Shown: positions 42,320 to 50,878 of the stretch, piece after piece | How the letters are laid out: every line of letters starts with the position of its first letter | Numbering within the stretch: position 1 is the stretch's first letter | Assembly: GCF_023544465.1 (NCBI RefSeq) | Contig: NZ_JALPVL010000002.1 | Location: 62,001-126,000, forward strand | Length of the DNA stretch: 64,000 nt | Reading direction: 5' to 3' | DNA from: Paractinoplanes maris | GTDB taxonomy: Bacteria > Actinomycetota > Actinomycetes > Mycobacteriales > Micromonosporaceae | The notes under the pieces: generated by a model | Told to the model about the DNA's origin: nothing | Databases searched by the model: none | What the model saw: the letters and a program-made list of their open reading frames with translations, nothing else | Made by a program: the position numbers and the translations under genes

Positions 42320-43404
42320 CCTTCAAGAGCCGCGAGGCGATCCGCCTGTCCGACGGGCGCGAGCTGATCTATTTCAACGAGGAGGCGAACGACTGGGTGT
42401 CCTATCCGGACACCCGGCAGCTGCCGCCCCCACCGCCCACCTCCCAGCTCCGGCACGACCCGCTGCTCGACGAGTGGGTGGCGGTCGCCGCCCACCGCCA
42501 GACCCGCACGTTCATGCCGCCGCCGGACGCCTGCCCGCTGTGCCCGGCCAAGCCGTCGTTCGCCGGCGAGATCCCGGCCCCCGGCTACGACGTGGTCGTC
42601 TTCGAGAACCAGTTCCCGTCGTTCAGCGACCGCGTCCCGCCGGACGAGATCACCGAGGTGACCGGCCTGGTGCCGGTGCGCCCGGGCATCGGGCGCTGCG
42701 AGGTCGTGTGCTTCACCAGCGACCACGGCAGCGCCTTCGCCGAGCTGCCGCCGTCGCGGGTGCGCACGGTCGTCGACGCGCTCGCCGACCGCACCGCCGA
42801 GCTGTCCGGCCGGCCCGGGGTGGCGCAGGTGTTCCCGTTCGAGAACAGGGGCGTCGAGATCGGCGTGACCCTGCAGCACCCGCACGGGCAGATCTACGCG
42901 TTCCCGACCGTGCCCCCGCGCACCAAGCTGATGCTGGCCGCGGCCGGGCGCCACCTCGCCCGTACGGGAAACGATCTTTACACCGACGTGCTGGCGGCCG
43001 AGCGGGCCGACGGGGCCCGGGTGATCGGTTCCAACGAGCATTGGACGGCGTACGTGCCGGCCGCCGCCCGCTGGCCCTTCGAGGTGCACCTCGCCCCCCA
43101 TCGCAAGGTGCCCGACCTGCCGGCGCTCTCCGATGCCGAGCGCGACGCCTTCGGCCCGCTCTACCTGGACCTGCTGCGGCGCTTCGACGGCTTGTTCGGC
43201 CGGCCGATGCCGTACATCTCGGCCTGGAACCAGGCGGTGGTCGGCGAGGGCCGCGAGCTCGGTTACCTGCACCTGCAGCTGTTCAGCATCCGCCGCGCGG
43301 CCGACAAGCTGAAATACCTGGCCGGCTCGGAGTCGGCGATGGGCTTCTTCGTGAACGACATCGTCCCCGAGCGAGCGGCCCAGCTGCTGCGCGAGGCCGC
43401 CTGA
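42316..43404 (+). CDS. galT: Galactose-1-phosphate uridylyltransferase
   Basis: 362 residues. GalT of the HIT superfamily swaps UMP between UDP-glucose and galactose-1-phosphate (Leloir pathway). Zinc-site Cys pair in ACPLCPA (about 72-75), second half with active-site His triad GVTLQHPHGQIYAF (about 190), and C-terminal HLQLFSIRRAADKLKYLAG. All key residues are present. GTG start overlapping the DeoR stop. No galE or galK is adjacent. UDP-galactose could feed the polysaccharide locus upstream. A GC-rich hairpin follows the stop. Confidence 0.95.
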   Translation: MTFKSREAIRLSDGRELIYFNEEANDWVSYPDTRQLPPPPPTSQLRHDPLLDEWVAVAAHRQTRTFMPPPDACPLCPAKPSFAGEIPAPGYDVVVFENQFPSFSDRVPPDEITEVTGLVPVRPGIGRCEVVCFTSDHGSAFAELPPSRVRTVVDALADRTAELSGRPGVAQVFPFENRGVEIGVTLQHPHGQIYAFPTVPPRTKLMLAAAGRHLARTGNDLYTDVLAAERADGARVIGSNEHWTAYVPAAARWPFEVHLAPHRKVPDLPALSDAERDAFGPLYLDLLRRFDGLFGRPMPYISAWNQAVVGEGRELGYLHLQLFSIRRAADKLKYLAGSESAMGFFVNDIVPERAAQLLREAA

Positions 43405-43415
43405 GAATTTTGGGG

Positions 43416-43442
43416 GCGGGGGGCCCGGGACAGGACCCCCGC
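43416..43442 (+). terminator. Hairpin after galT
   Basis: GCGGGGG (43416-43422) pairs with CCCCCGC (43436-43442) around a 13-base loop, 12 bases past the galT stop. No U-tract. The rest of the 43405-43678 gap shows no gene. Confidence 0.45.
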
Positions 43443-43642
43443 AAGGGGAAGGGACGGCAGGCGAGCAAACGCCCACGCCGGTCGTGGATGCCGCGAGAAC
43501 CGGTCGGCGCCCGGGACAAGGCGGCCGGACCGGTGGGCGACCTCTCGGCGCCCCGACCGTCATCCGTTCTGACTGGTGCAACGACCCGAGTTACCACTGG
43601 TTACGAAATCAAACATGCGTTTTCGCGCATGCCTCGGCCGAG

Positions 43643-43673
43643 AAAAAGGGCCGCCGGGATGCCCCGGCGGCCC
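43643..43673 (-). terminator. Rho-independent terminator of icd
   Basis: On the minus strand, a perfect 11-bp stem GGGCCGCCGGG/CCCGGCGGCCC with a 4-base loop (43648-43673) followed by five U (43643-43647), starting 6 bases after the icd stop. The most canonical terminator in the window. Confidence 0.9.
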
Positions 43674-43678
43674 TTGTC

Positions 43679-44896
43679 TCAGGCAGCGAGCTTGCGAGCC
43701 AGGTTCTCGTCGAGCGCGTTCATGAACTCGTCGGTCGACAGCCACGGGGCGTCACGCGAGATGAGCAGCGCGAGGTCCTTGGTCATCTGGCCGCCCTCGA
43801 CGGTCTCGACGCAGACCTTCTCGAGCGTCTCGGCGAACTCGGTCACCGCGGGGGTGCCGTCGAGGACGCCGCGGTGCTTGAGGCCGCCGGTCCAGGCGAA
43901 GATCGACGCGATCGGGTTGGTCGACGTCTTCTCGCCCTTCTGCCACTGTCGGTAGTGCCGGGTGACCGTGCCGTGCGCGGCCTCGGCCTCGACGGTCTTG
44001 CCGTCGGGCGTCATCAGCACGGAGGTCATCAGGCCGAGCGAGCCGAAGCCCTGGGCCACGGTGTCGGACTGCACGTCACCGTCGTAGTTCTTGCAGGCCC
44101 AGACGTAGCCGCCCTCCCACTTCATCGCGGCCGCGACCATGTCGTCGATCAGCCGGTGCTCGTAGGTGAGGCCGGCCGCCTTGAACTTCTCGGCGAACTC
44201 CGACTCGAAGACCTCGGCGAACAGGTCCTTGAACCGGCCGTCGTAGGCCTTGAGGATCGTGTTCTTGGTCGACAGGTAGACCGGGTAGTTGCGGGCCAGG
44301 CCATACCGGAACGACGCCCGCGCGAAGTCGCGGATCGAGTCGTCGAAGTTGTACATGCCCATGCCGATGCCGCCGGCCGGGAAGTCGGCCACGTGGAACT
44401 CGATCGGCTCCGAGCCGTCGGTCGGCGTGAAGGTCATCGTGAACTTGCCGGCCTTGGGCGCGACGAAGTCGGTGGCCTTGTACTGGTCGCCGTGGGCGTG
44501 CCGGCCGATGATGATCGGCTTGGTCCAGCCGGGCACCAGGCGCGGCACATTCTGCATGATGATGGGCTCGCGGAAGACGACGCCGCCGAGGATGTTGCGG
44601 ATGGTGCCGTTGGGCGACCGCCACATCTTCTTCAGGCCGAACTCCTCGACGCGGGCCTCGTCGGGGGTGATGGTCGCGCACTTGACGCCGACGCCATGCT
44701 GTTTGATGGCATTGGCCGCGTCGATCGTCACCTGGTCGTCGGTCTCGTCGCGGTGCTGGATCGACAGGTCGTAGTACTCGAGCGGGACCTCGAGATAGGG
44801 CAGGATCAGCTGCTCCCGGATCTGCTTCCAGATGATCCGGGTCATCTCGTCGCCGTCGAGCTCCACGACCGGGTTTGTGACCTTGATTTTCGCCAT
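43679..44896 (-). CDS. icd: NADP-dependent isocitrate dehydrogenase
   Basis: 405 residues, the homodimeric eukaryote-like class of IDH. Converts isocitrate to 2-oxoglutarate and CO2. [13 protein letters not shown] at the N-terminus, substrate-loop [16 protein letters not shown] (Ser and Arg contacts), [14 protein letters not shown], metal-site [12 protein letters not shown] and cofactor-site [15 protein letters not shown] with NADP-type basic residues. Complete. GAGAGGAG lies before the ATG. An 18-bp palindrome sits about 35 bp upstream next to a TAAGAAT -10-like element, suggesting a repressed or activated promoter. Confidence 0.97.
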   Translation of the reverse strand: MAKIKVTNPVVELDGDEMTRIIWKQIREQLILPYLEVPLEYYDLSIQHRDETDDQVTIDAANAIKQHGVGVKCATITPDEARVEEFGLKKMWRSPNGTIRNILGGVVFREPIIMQNVPRLVPGWTKPIIIGRHAHGDQYKATDFVAPKAGKFTMTFTPTDGSEPIEFHVADFPAGGIGMGMYNFDDSIRDFARASFRYGLARNYPVYLSTKNTILKAYDGRFKDLFAEVFESEFAEKFKAAGLTYEHRLIDDMVAAAMKWEGGYVWACKNYDGDVQSDTVAQGFGSLGLMTSVLMTPDGKTVEAEAAHGTVTRHYRQWQKGEKTSTNPIASIFAWTGGLKHRGVLDGTPAVTEFAETLEKVCVETVEGGQMTKDLALLISRDAPWLSTDEFMNALDENLARKLAA

Positions 44897-44930
44897 GCGG
44901 CCGGCGCTCCTCTCCCGAAAACCATTCTTA

Positions 44931-44948
44931 GCAGTACGAGCGTACTGC
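44931..44948. promoter_or_regulatory. 18-bp palindrome in the icd promoter region
   Basis: GCAGTACG-AG-CGTACTGC, 8-bp arms. On the minus strand it ends directly before a TAAGAAT element (44930-44924) that could be the icd -10, so a bound protein would cover the -35/spacer. Confidence 0.5.
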
Positions 44949-45068
44949 AGGACTCGTCACCCGCGCCGGGCGGCCCCGGTCGGCTTCTCCCCATCAGTCT
45001 GGCCGCTTCCTGGCCCGGCGGCCGGGAGGACAGGGCTTTCGGCCCCTGTCACTCGCCTCCCCGGCAGT

Positions 45069-45084
45069 GGCATCATTTGATGCC
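45069..45084. promoter_or_regulatory. 16-bp palindrome upstream of the GAF-SpoIIE gene
   Basis: GGCATCAT-TTGATGCC-type palindrome: arms GGCATCA and TGATGCC around TT, ending 24 bp before the GTG start. AT-rich relative to its surroundings; a candidate operator. Confidence 0.4.
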
Positions 45085-45108
45085 GCAGTGGGATCGACGA
45101 GGAGGCCA

Positions 45109-46341
45109 GTGGACGCGACGATGGGCGATGCGCGCCACCGTGCCCTGGTGAGCCCCGCCCGGCTGGGCTCGCTTTCGCGTACGGGACTCGACTCCCTGGC
45201 CGACCCCGCGCTCGACCGGTTCGCCGAGATGGTGCGCACCGTCCTGCGTGTGCCGGTGGCCCTCGTGACCCTGGTCGATGCCGATCGGCAGTTCTTCCCG
45301 GGCGCCTGCGGCCTGGGCGAGCCCTGGCTGGGCTCCCGCGAGACCCCGCTGTCGCACTCGTTCTGCCAGCATGTCGTGGCCACGGCCGAGCCGCTGATCG
45401 TCACCGATGCCCGGCTCGACCCCCGGGTGAGCGACAATCTGGCCATCGACGACCTCGGCGTGGTCGGCTACGCGGGGATGCCGCTGACCGACGCCCAGGG
45501 CGAGGTGCTCGGGTCGCTCTGCGCCATCGACCATCAGCCCCGCGACTGGACCGCGGCCGAGCTGAGCCTGCTGGCCGCGCTGGCCGTGAGCTGCTCGGAC
45601 AGCCTGCGGTTGCGGATCGCCAACCACCGCACCGAGTCGGCCGCCGCCACCATGCAGAAGGCCCTGCTCACCGCGCTGCCGCAGCACGAGCACCTGCGGA
45701 TGGCCGCGCGCTACCTGCCCGCCCACCACGAGGACCACGTGGGCGGCGACTGGTACGACGCGATCAGCCTCGACGGGGGCCGGCTGGCCGTCGTGATCGG
45801 CGACGTGGCCGGGCACAGCATCGACGCCGCGGCCCGGATGAGCGAATACCGCGGCATGCTGCGCACCCTGCTGATCGACCGGCACGAGCCGCCCTCGGCC
45901 CTGCTCCGCCGGCTCGAGCACACCGGGCGCGCGCTCGGCCTCGACGGCATCGCCACGGTGCTGGTGGCCTACCTCGACCCCGACCCCACCGGCGGGCACA
46001 CGCTGACCTGGTCGAACGCGGGCCACCCGCCGCCGACGCTGATCGACGGCGACGAGGTCACACTGCTCACCGGCCGCGACCCGCTGCTCGGGGCGGGCCG
46101 GCGGATCTCCCGCCGCAACCACACCCGCCACCTGACCCCCGGCAGCACGCTCGTGCTGCACACCGACGGACTGATCGAGACCCGGTCGGCCACCATCGAC
46201 GAGGGGGTGGACCGGCTGCACAAGACCCTGGCCGCGAACGCCGGCGCCGAGCCCGGCGAGCTGGCCGAGGCGCTCGTGGCCGGGGCGACCCTCGGCGACG
46301 ACGACGTCGCCATTCTGATCATCGCCACACCGGGTGAATAG
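45109..46341 (+). CDS. GAF-domain PP2C/SpoIIE-family serine phosphatase
   Basis: 410 residues. GAF domain (about 30-175: VALVTLVDADRQFFPGACGL, ETPLSHSFCQHVV, YAGMPLTDAQGEVLGSLCAID) followed by a SpoIIE/RsbU phosphatase domain (about 205-410) with HVGGDWYDAI, VIGDVAGHS, SNAGHPPP, LVLHTDGLIE and GDDDVAILII, which carry the metal-binding Asp residues. Such proteins dephosphorylate anti-anti-sigma factors in partner-switching stress pathways, with the GAF domain sensing a ligand or redox state. GTG at 45109 has GAGGAGG just before; ATG at 45121 is an alternative. Monocistronic, ended by a shared hairpin with mdh. Confidence 0.93.
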   Translation: MDATMGDARHRALVSPARLGSLSRTGLDSLADPALDRFAEMVRTVLRVPVALVTLVDADRQFFPGACGLGEPWLGSRETPLSHSFCQHVVATAEPLIVTDARLDPRVSDNLAIDDLGVVGYAGMPLTDAQGEVLGSLCAIDHQPRDWTAAELSLLAALAVSCSDSLRLRIANHRTESAAATMQKALLTALPQHEHLRMAARYLPAHHEDHVGGDWYDAISLDGGRLAVVIGDVAGHSIDAAARMSEYRGMLRTLLIDRHEPPSALLRRLEHTGRALGLDGIATVLVAYLDPDPTGGHTLTWSNAGHPPPTLIDGDEVTLLTGRDPLLGAGRRISRRNHTRHLTPGSTLVLHTDGLIETRSATIDEGVDRLHKTLAANAGAEPGELAEALVAGATLGDDDVAILIIATPGE

Positions 46342-46342
46342 G

Positions 46343-46369
46343 AAAGGCCGGGATCTCGTCCCGGCCTTT
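46343..46369. terminator. Bidirectional terminator between convergent genes
   Basis: AAAGGCCGGGA (46343-46353) and TCCCGGCCTTT (46359-46369) around TCTCG. The A/T ends of the arms give short U-runs in both directions, between the phosphatase and mdh. Confidence 0.82.
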
Positions 46370-46385
46370 CTCAACGATCGGTGGA

Positions 46386-47336
<951 letters not shown>

Positions 47337-47441
47337 AGCTCCATCCACTCCCAGTCTCCGGCACGTTTTTCCGGACGCTATCAGTCGGTTAACGGCGTAT
47401 TACCGGCCGGTCGGGTCAACGCCAGATAAGCCACTACCCGG

Positions 47442-48035
47442 TCAGCTCACTTTCGCGCCGTACGCCGAGGCGAACTGCACGGCCTGGCCGATATCGATCT
47501 TGGCGCCGGTGAGGTCGAGGCCCCGCAGCTCGACCCCGTCGAGGTCGGCGCCGCGCAGGTCGGCCCCCTTGAGCCGCACGTCGGTCAGCCGCGCGTTGGA
47601 CAGATCGGCTCCGCGCAGGTCGGCCCGGCTCAGGTCGGCGCCCATCAGGTCGGCCTCCCGCAACCGTAGGCCGCCCAGCCCGGCACCGGTCAGATTCTGC
47701 CCGCGCAGCGAGACGAACCCCCAGTCGCCGCCCTCGATGGTGATCGGGCGCAGCCCGCAGTCGACGAACTGGCTACCGGTCAGCTTGCAATCGGTCAGCG
47801 TGGCGTCGAAGAACGAGCAGCGCTGCAACGTCGACTGCAGGAGCGCCACCCGCTCGAGCACCGCCGCGTTGAACCGGACGTTGCCGAACGTGCAGTTGGT
47901 GAAGACGCAGCCGGTCAGCCGCGCCTCCGACCAGTCGACGTCGTGGAACGCGCAATCCTCGTAGCGGACACCGGCGACCTCCTCCAGCGCCCAGTCCCGG
48001 CCGCTGAAGGTCGTGTCCTGAACGAGGTCGGACAT
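47442..48035 (-). CDS. Pentapeptide-repeat protein
   Basis: 197 residues made largely of A(D/N)LxX pentapeptide repeats, clearest in the C-terminal half (LREADLMGADLSRADLRGADLSNARLTDVRLKGADLRGADLDG region), which fold as a right-handed quadrilateral beta-helix. Some family members (MfpA, Qnr) mimic DNA and protect gyrase from quinolones; most have unknown roles. The ATG shares its A with the purH stop (TGATG, 48037-48033), so it is co-translated with purine biosynthesis genes, an uncommon pairing. No signal peptide. Confidence 0.92.
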   Translation of the reverse strand: MSDLVQDTTFSGRDWALEEVAGVRYEDCAFHDVDWSEARLTGCVFTNCTFGNVRFNAAVLERVALLQSTLQRCSFFDATLTDCKLTGSQFVDCGLRPITIEGGDWGFVSLRGQNLTGAGLGGLRLREADLMGADLSRADLRGADLSNARLTDVRLKGADLRGADLDGVELRGLDLTGAKIDIGQAVQFASAYGAKVS

Positions 48036-49600
48036 CAGCCGTGGTAGAAGTGCCGGGTGCCGGTCAGATAGACGGTCATACCGGCCTTCGCGGCCGCCTC
48101 GATCACCTTTTCGTCGCGGATCGAGCCGCCCGGCTGCACGACCGCCTTGACACCGGCCGCGATCAGCACCTCGAGCCCGTCGGGGAACGGGAAGAACGCG
48201 TCGGACGCGGCCACGCTGCCCTTGGCCCGCTCGGCGCCGGCCCGGTTGACCGCCAGGTGCGCCGAGTCGACCCGGTTGACCTGACCCATGCCGACGCCGA
48301 CGGTGGCGCCGCCCGAGGCCAGCAGGATCGCGTTGCTCTTCACGCTGCGGATCGCGCGCCAGGCGAAGGTCAGGTCGGCCAGCTCCTCGGCCGAGGCCGG
48401 CTCGCCGGTCGCCAGCGTCCAATTCGCCGGATCGTCGCCCGGGGCGTCGACGCGGTCGGCCATCTGCACCAGCACGCCGCCGCCGATCTGCTTGATCTCG
48501 GCCGGCGCCGGGGCCCAGGCCGGGGCGACCAGCACGCGCAGCTTCTTCTTGAGCCGGAAGATGTCGAGCGCGGCCAGCTCGTACGACGGGGCGACGATCA
48601 CCTCGGTGAAGATGCCGTCGAGCTGCTTGGCCATCGCCTCGGTGACCTCGCGGTTGACCGCGATGACCCCGCCGAACGCCGACACCGGGTCGCAGTCGTT
48701 GGCCTTGCGGTGCGCCTCGGCCACGTCGGCCCCGACCGCGATGCCGCACGGGTTGGCGTGCTTGATGATCGCCACGCAGGGCTGGTCGAAGTCGTTGGCG
48801 CTGCGCCAGGCGGCGTCGGCGTCGACGTAGTTGTTGAACGACAGCTCGCCACCGTGCACCAGCTCGGCCTGCGCGAGGCCGGCGGGCGCGTTGCGGTCGA
48901 GGTAGAGCGCGGCCGGCTGGTGCGGGTTCTCCCCGTACCGCAAGGTGTTGGCCCGCTCGAGGGCGAGGCCGGCGAACTCGGGCCACTCGCTGGGCGACAG
49001 CGTCGTGGCCGTCCAGTTGGCCACCGCCACGTCGTACTCCGCGATGTCGGCGAAGGCCCGGGAGGCGAGCGCCTTGCGCTGGGTCAGCGTGAAGCCGCCG
49101 GCGGCCAGGGCCTCGACGATCAGGGGATAAGCCTCGACCATCGTCACCACGGCGACCGAGGGGTGATTTTTGGCGGCCGCGCGCACCATCGCCGGGCCGC
49201 CGATGTCGATCTGCTCGACGCACTCGTCGACGCTCGCGCCCGACGCCACCGTCTGCGTGAACGGATAGAGGTTGCTGACCAGCAGCTCGAACGGCGGGAT
49301 GTCGAGCTCGGCCAGCTGAGCGGCGTGGGTCTCGAGCCGCAGGTCGGCCAGCAGACCGGCGTGCACCCGCGGGTGCAGCGTCTTGACCCGGCCGTCGAGG
49401 GTCTCGGGGAAGCCGGTGAGCTGCTCGACCCGGGTGACCGCGACGCCGGCCGCCTCGACCGTGGCCGCGGTGGAGCCGGTGGACACGATCTCGACCCCCG
49501 CGGCGGCCAGCGCCCGGGCGAGCTCGACGAGGCCGGTCTTGTCGTAAACGCTCAGCAGCGCCCGCTTGATCGGGCGGCGGCCCTCGTCGGGGGAAGTCAT
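48035..49600 (-). CDS. purH: Bifunctional AICAR transformylase / IMP cyclohydrolase
   Basis: 521 residues. PurH does the last two steps of IMP synthesis, formylating AICAR with N10-formyl-THF and closing the ring. N-terminal MGS-like cyclohydrolase domain ([47 protein letters not shown]), C-terminal transformylase domain ([37 protein letters not shown] with catalytic Lys-His, [24 protein letters not shown]). Complete. ATG abuts the purN stop exactly (TAAATG), so the two are coupled. Confidence 0.97.
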   Translation of the reverse strand: MTSPDEGRRPIKRALLSVYDKTGLVELARALAAAGVEIVSTGSTAATVEAAGVAVTRVEQLTGFPETLDGRVKTLHPRVHAGLLADLRLETHAAQLAELDIPPFELLVSNLYPFTQTVASGASVDECVEQIDIGGPAMVRAAAKNHPSVAVVTMVEAYPLIVEALAAGGFTLTQRKALASRAFADIAEYDVAVANWTATTLSPSEWPEFAGLALERANTLRYGENPHQPAALYLDRNAPAGLAQAELVHGGELSFNNYVDADAAWRSANDFDQPCVAIIKHANPCGIAVGADVAEAHRKANDCDPVSAFGGVIAVNREVTEAMAKQLDGIFTEVIVAPSYELAALDIFRLKKKLRVLVAPAWAPAPAEIKQIGGGVLVQMADRVDAPGDDPANWTLATGEPASAEELADLTFAWRAIRSVKSNAILLASGGATVGVGMGQVNRVDSAHLAVNRAGAERAKGSVAASDAFFPFPDGLEVLIAAGVKAVVQPGGSIRDEKVIEAAAKAGMTVYLTGTRHFYHG

Positions 49601-50215
49601 TTAAATGCGTACCTTCCTGTTCTCGATGGTCCAGCCCTCGCGCACCAGGCGGCCGACCCACTCGACCAGCTGGGCCCGCTCGGCCACCTTGATCCGCTCG
49701 GTCAGCGTCTCCTCCGTGTCGTCGTCGAGCACGGGGACCGCGACCTGGGCGATGATCGGTCCGGTGTCGACGCCGGCGTCGACGAAGAAGAGGGTCGCCC
49801 CGGCGATCTTGACGCCGTAGGCGAGCGCGTCACGCGGGCCGTGGATGCCCGGGAAGGCCGGCAGCAACGCGTTGTGCGTGTTGATGTAGCGATCGCCGAA
49901 CGCGGCCAGGAACCGCGGGCCGACCAGCTTGAGAAAGCCGGCCGAGACCACCAGGTCGGGCTTGAACTCGGCCACGTGGGCGGCGAGGGCGGCATCCCAG
50001 TCGTCACGGGTCTCGTAGGCCTTGACCCGGTCGACGAACGTCGGCACCCCGGCCGCGGCGGCCCGGTCGAGCCCGGCGATGCCGTCCCGGTCGGCACCCA
50101 CGGCCACGACCTGGGCGCCGTAAGCGGGATCGGCGGCGGCGTCGAGGAGGGCCTGCAGGTTGCTGCCCGAGCCGGAGACCAGGACGACCAGGCGGGCGGG
50201 CGCGGGGTCGGTCAC
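49601..50215 (-). CDS. purN: Phosphoribosylglycinamide formyltransferase
   Basis: 204 residues. Transfers formyl from N10-formyl-THF to GAR. LVSGSGSNLQALLD phosphate loop at the start, catalytic triad region YINTHNALLPAFPGIHGPRDAL (Asn, His) and VDAGVDTGPIIAQ with the Asp. GTG start at 50215; no Shine-Dalgarno, but TAGGGT lies six bases upstream, so the message is probably leaderless. First gene of a purN-purH-pentapeptide operon on the minus strand. Confidence 0.95.
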   Translation of the reverse strand: MTDPAPARLVVLVSGSGSNLQALLDAAADPAYGAQVVAVGADRDGIAGLDRAAAAGVPTFVDRVKAYETRDDWDAALAAHVAEFKPDLVVSAGFLKLVGPRFLAAFGDRYINTHNALLPAFPGIHGPRDALAYGVKIAGATLFFVDAGVDTGPIIAQVAVPVLDDDTEETLTERIKVAERAQLVEWVGRLVREGWTIENRKVRI

Positions 50216-50221
50216 CTGAGC

Positions 50222-50227
50222 ACCCTA
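50222..50227 (-). promoter_or_regulatory. Predicted -10 of a leaderless purN transcript
   Basis: TAGGGT on the minus strand, ending six bases before the GTG start. The nearest -35-like TTGTCG is about 20 bp farther upstream, longer than usual, so strength is uncertain. Confidence 0.4.
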
Positions 50228-50363
50228 TCGCCGCGAGCCGGGACGGCCGACAACGGGTCAGGCCCGAGGGCAGGCGAAACTGCTGATCATCGGATACGCT
50301 GCCGGTCCTCACAGATTCGACTTCTTCACTTGTCAAGTGCCATATGTAACGGGAGGCCAGCGC

Positions 50364-50711
50364 GTGACTACCCCACCCCCCTACTACGGTCCTCCGGGCG
50401 GAGAGCCGGCCGGCATGCCGGCCGCTCCCAGCAACACCCAGGGCCTGGTCGGCATGATTCTCGGGATCGTCGCGATCCCGCTGGTCTGCTGCTTCTACCT
50501 CGGCATCCCGCTGGGCATCGCGGGCGCGGTCCTCGGTTACCTCGGCCTGCAGAAGGCCAACCGGGGGCAGGCGACCAACCGCAGCCAGGCGCTGACCGGC
50601 GTCATCTGCGGCGCGGTCGCGGTCGTGCTGGGCATCGGCCTGCTGATCTGGGCGCTCACCGCCGGCCAGAACATCAACTGGGAAGACATCACCAACAACT
50701 CGGGCAACTGA
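50364..50711 (+). CDS. DUF4190-type small membrane protein
   Basis: 115 residues: a Pro/Gly/Tyr-rich cytoplasmic N-terminus (PPPYYGPPGG), then two membrane helices (LVGMILGIVAIPLVCCFYLGIPLGIAGAVLGYLGL and ALTGVICGAVAVVLGIGLLIWAL) separated by a short loop with KANRGQATNRSQA, the usual DUF4190 pattern. Function unknown; common in actinobacteria. Second GTG at 50364 preferred over 50337 since GGGAGG lies seven bases before it. A CACTTG-T-CAAGTG palindrome (50327-50339) upstream may be an operator. Ended by a strong terminator. Confidence 0.82.
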   Translation: MTTPPPYYGPPGGEPAGMPAAPSNTQGLVGMILGIVAIPLVCCFYLGIPLGIAGAVLGYLGLQKANRGQATNRSQALTGVICGAVAVVLGIGLLIWALTAGQNINWEDITNNSGN

Positions 50712-50723
50712 CCCGTACGGTGG

Positions 50724-50750
50724 AAGGGGCGCCCGATGGGTGCCCCTTTT
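50724..50750 (+). terminator. Rho-independent terminator after the DUF4190 gene
   Basis: AAGGGGCGCCC (50724-50734) pairs with GGGTGCCCCTT (50738-50748), one G-T wobble, three-base loop, then a run of four T (50747-50750). Confidence 0.85.
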
Positions 50751-50758
50751 GCTGTGCC

Positions 50759-50878
50759 TTGCGCGCCGGGTTTCGCCAGGCCTTGCGCGCCGGGTTTCGC
50801 CAGGCCTCGCGCGCCGGGTTTCGCCAGGCCTTGCGCGCCGGGTTTCGCCAGGCCTTGCGCGCCGGGTTTCGCTAGGCC
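50759..50878. repeat. 24-bp minisatellite, five tandem copies, spanning the perM stop codon
   Basis: Five adjacent 24-bp units (50759-50782, 50783-50806, 50807-50830, 50831-50854, 50855-50878), built on GCGCGCCGGGTTTCGCCAGG; only single-base differences occur. The last unit reads GCTAGG in place of GCCAGG, and on the minus strand this C-to-T change makes the TAG that ends perM. Without it the frame would continue as repeated KAWRNPAR octapeptides. Confidence 0.93.

Noticed and set aside
43405..43678. tRNA or small RNA gene between galT and icd
   Set aside because: No TPsiC-arm-like GTTCRANNC with matching acceptor arms; the only clear structures are the two terminators.
48041..50875. 944-codon plus-strand open frame opposite purH and purN
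   Set aside because: Antisense to two unmistakable purine genes; its end runs into the 24-bp repeat, which produces repeated FR-x-ALRAG residues only by virtue of the DNA repeat.
50759..50878. Tandem repeats as a CRISPR array
   Set aside because: Units are contiguous with no spacers, and no cas genes are near.
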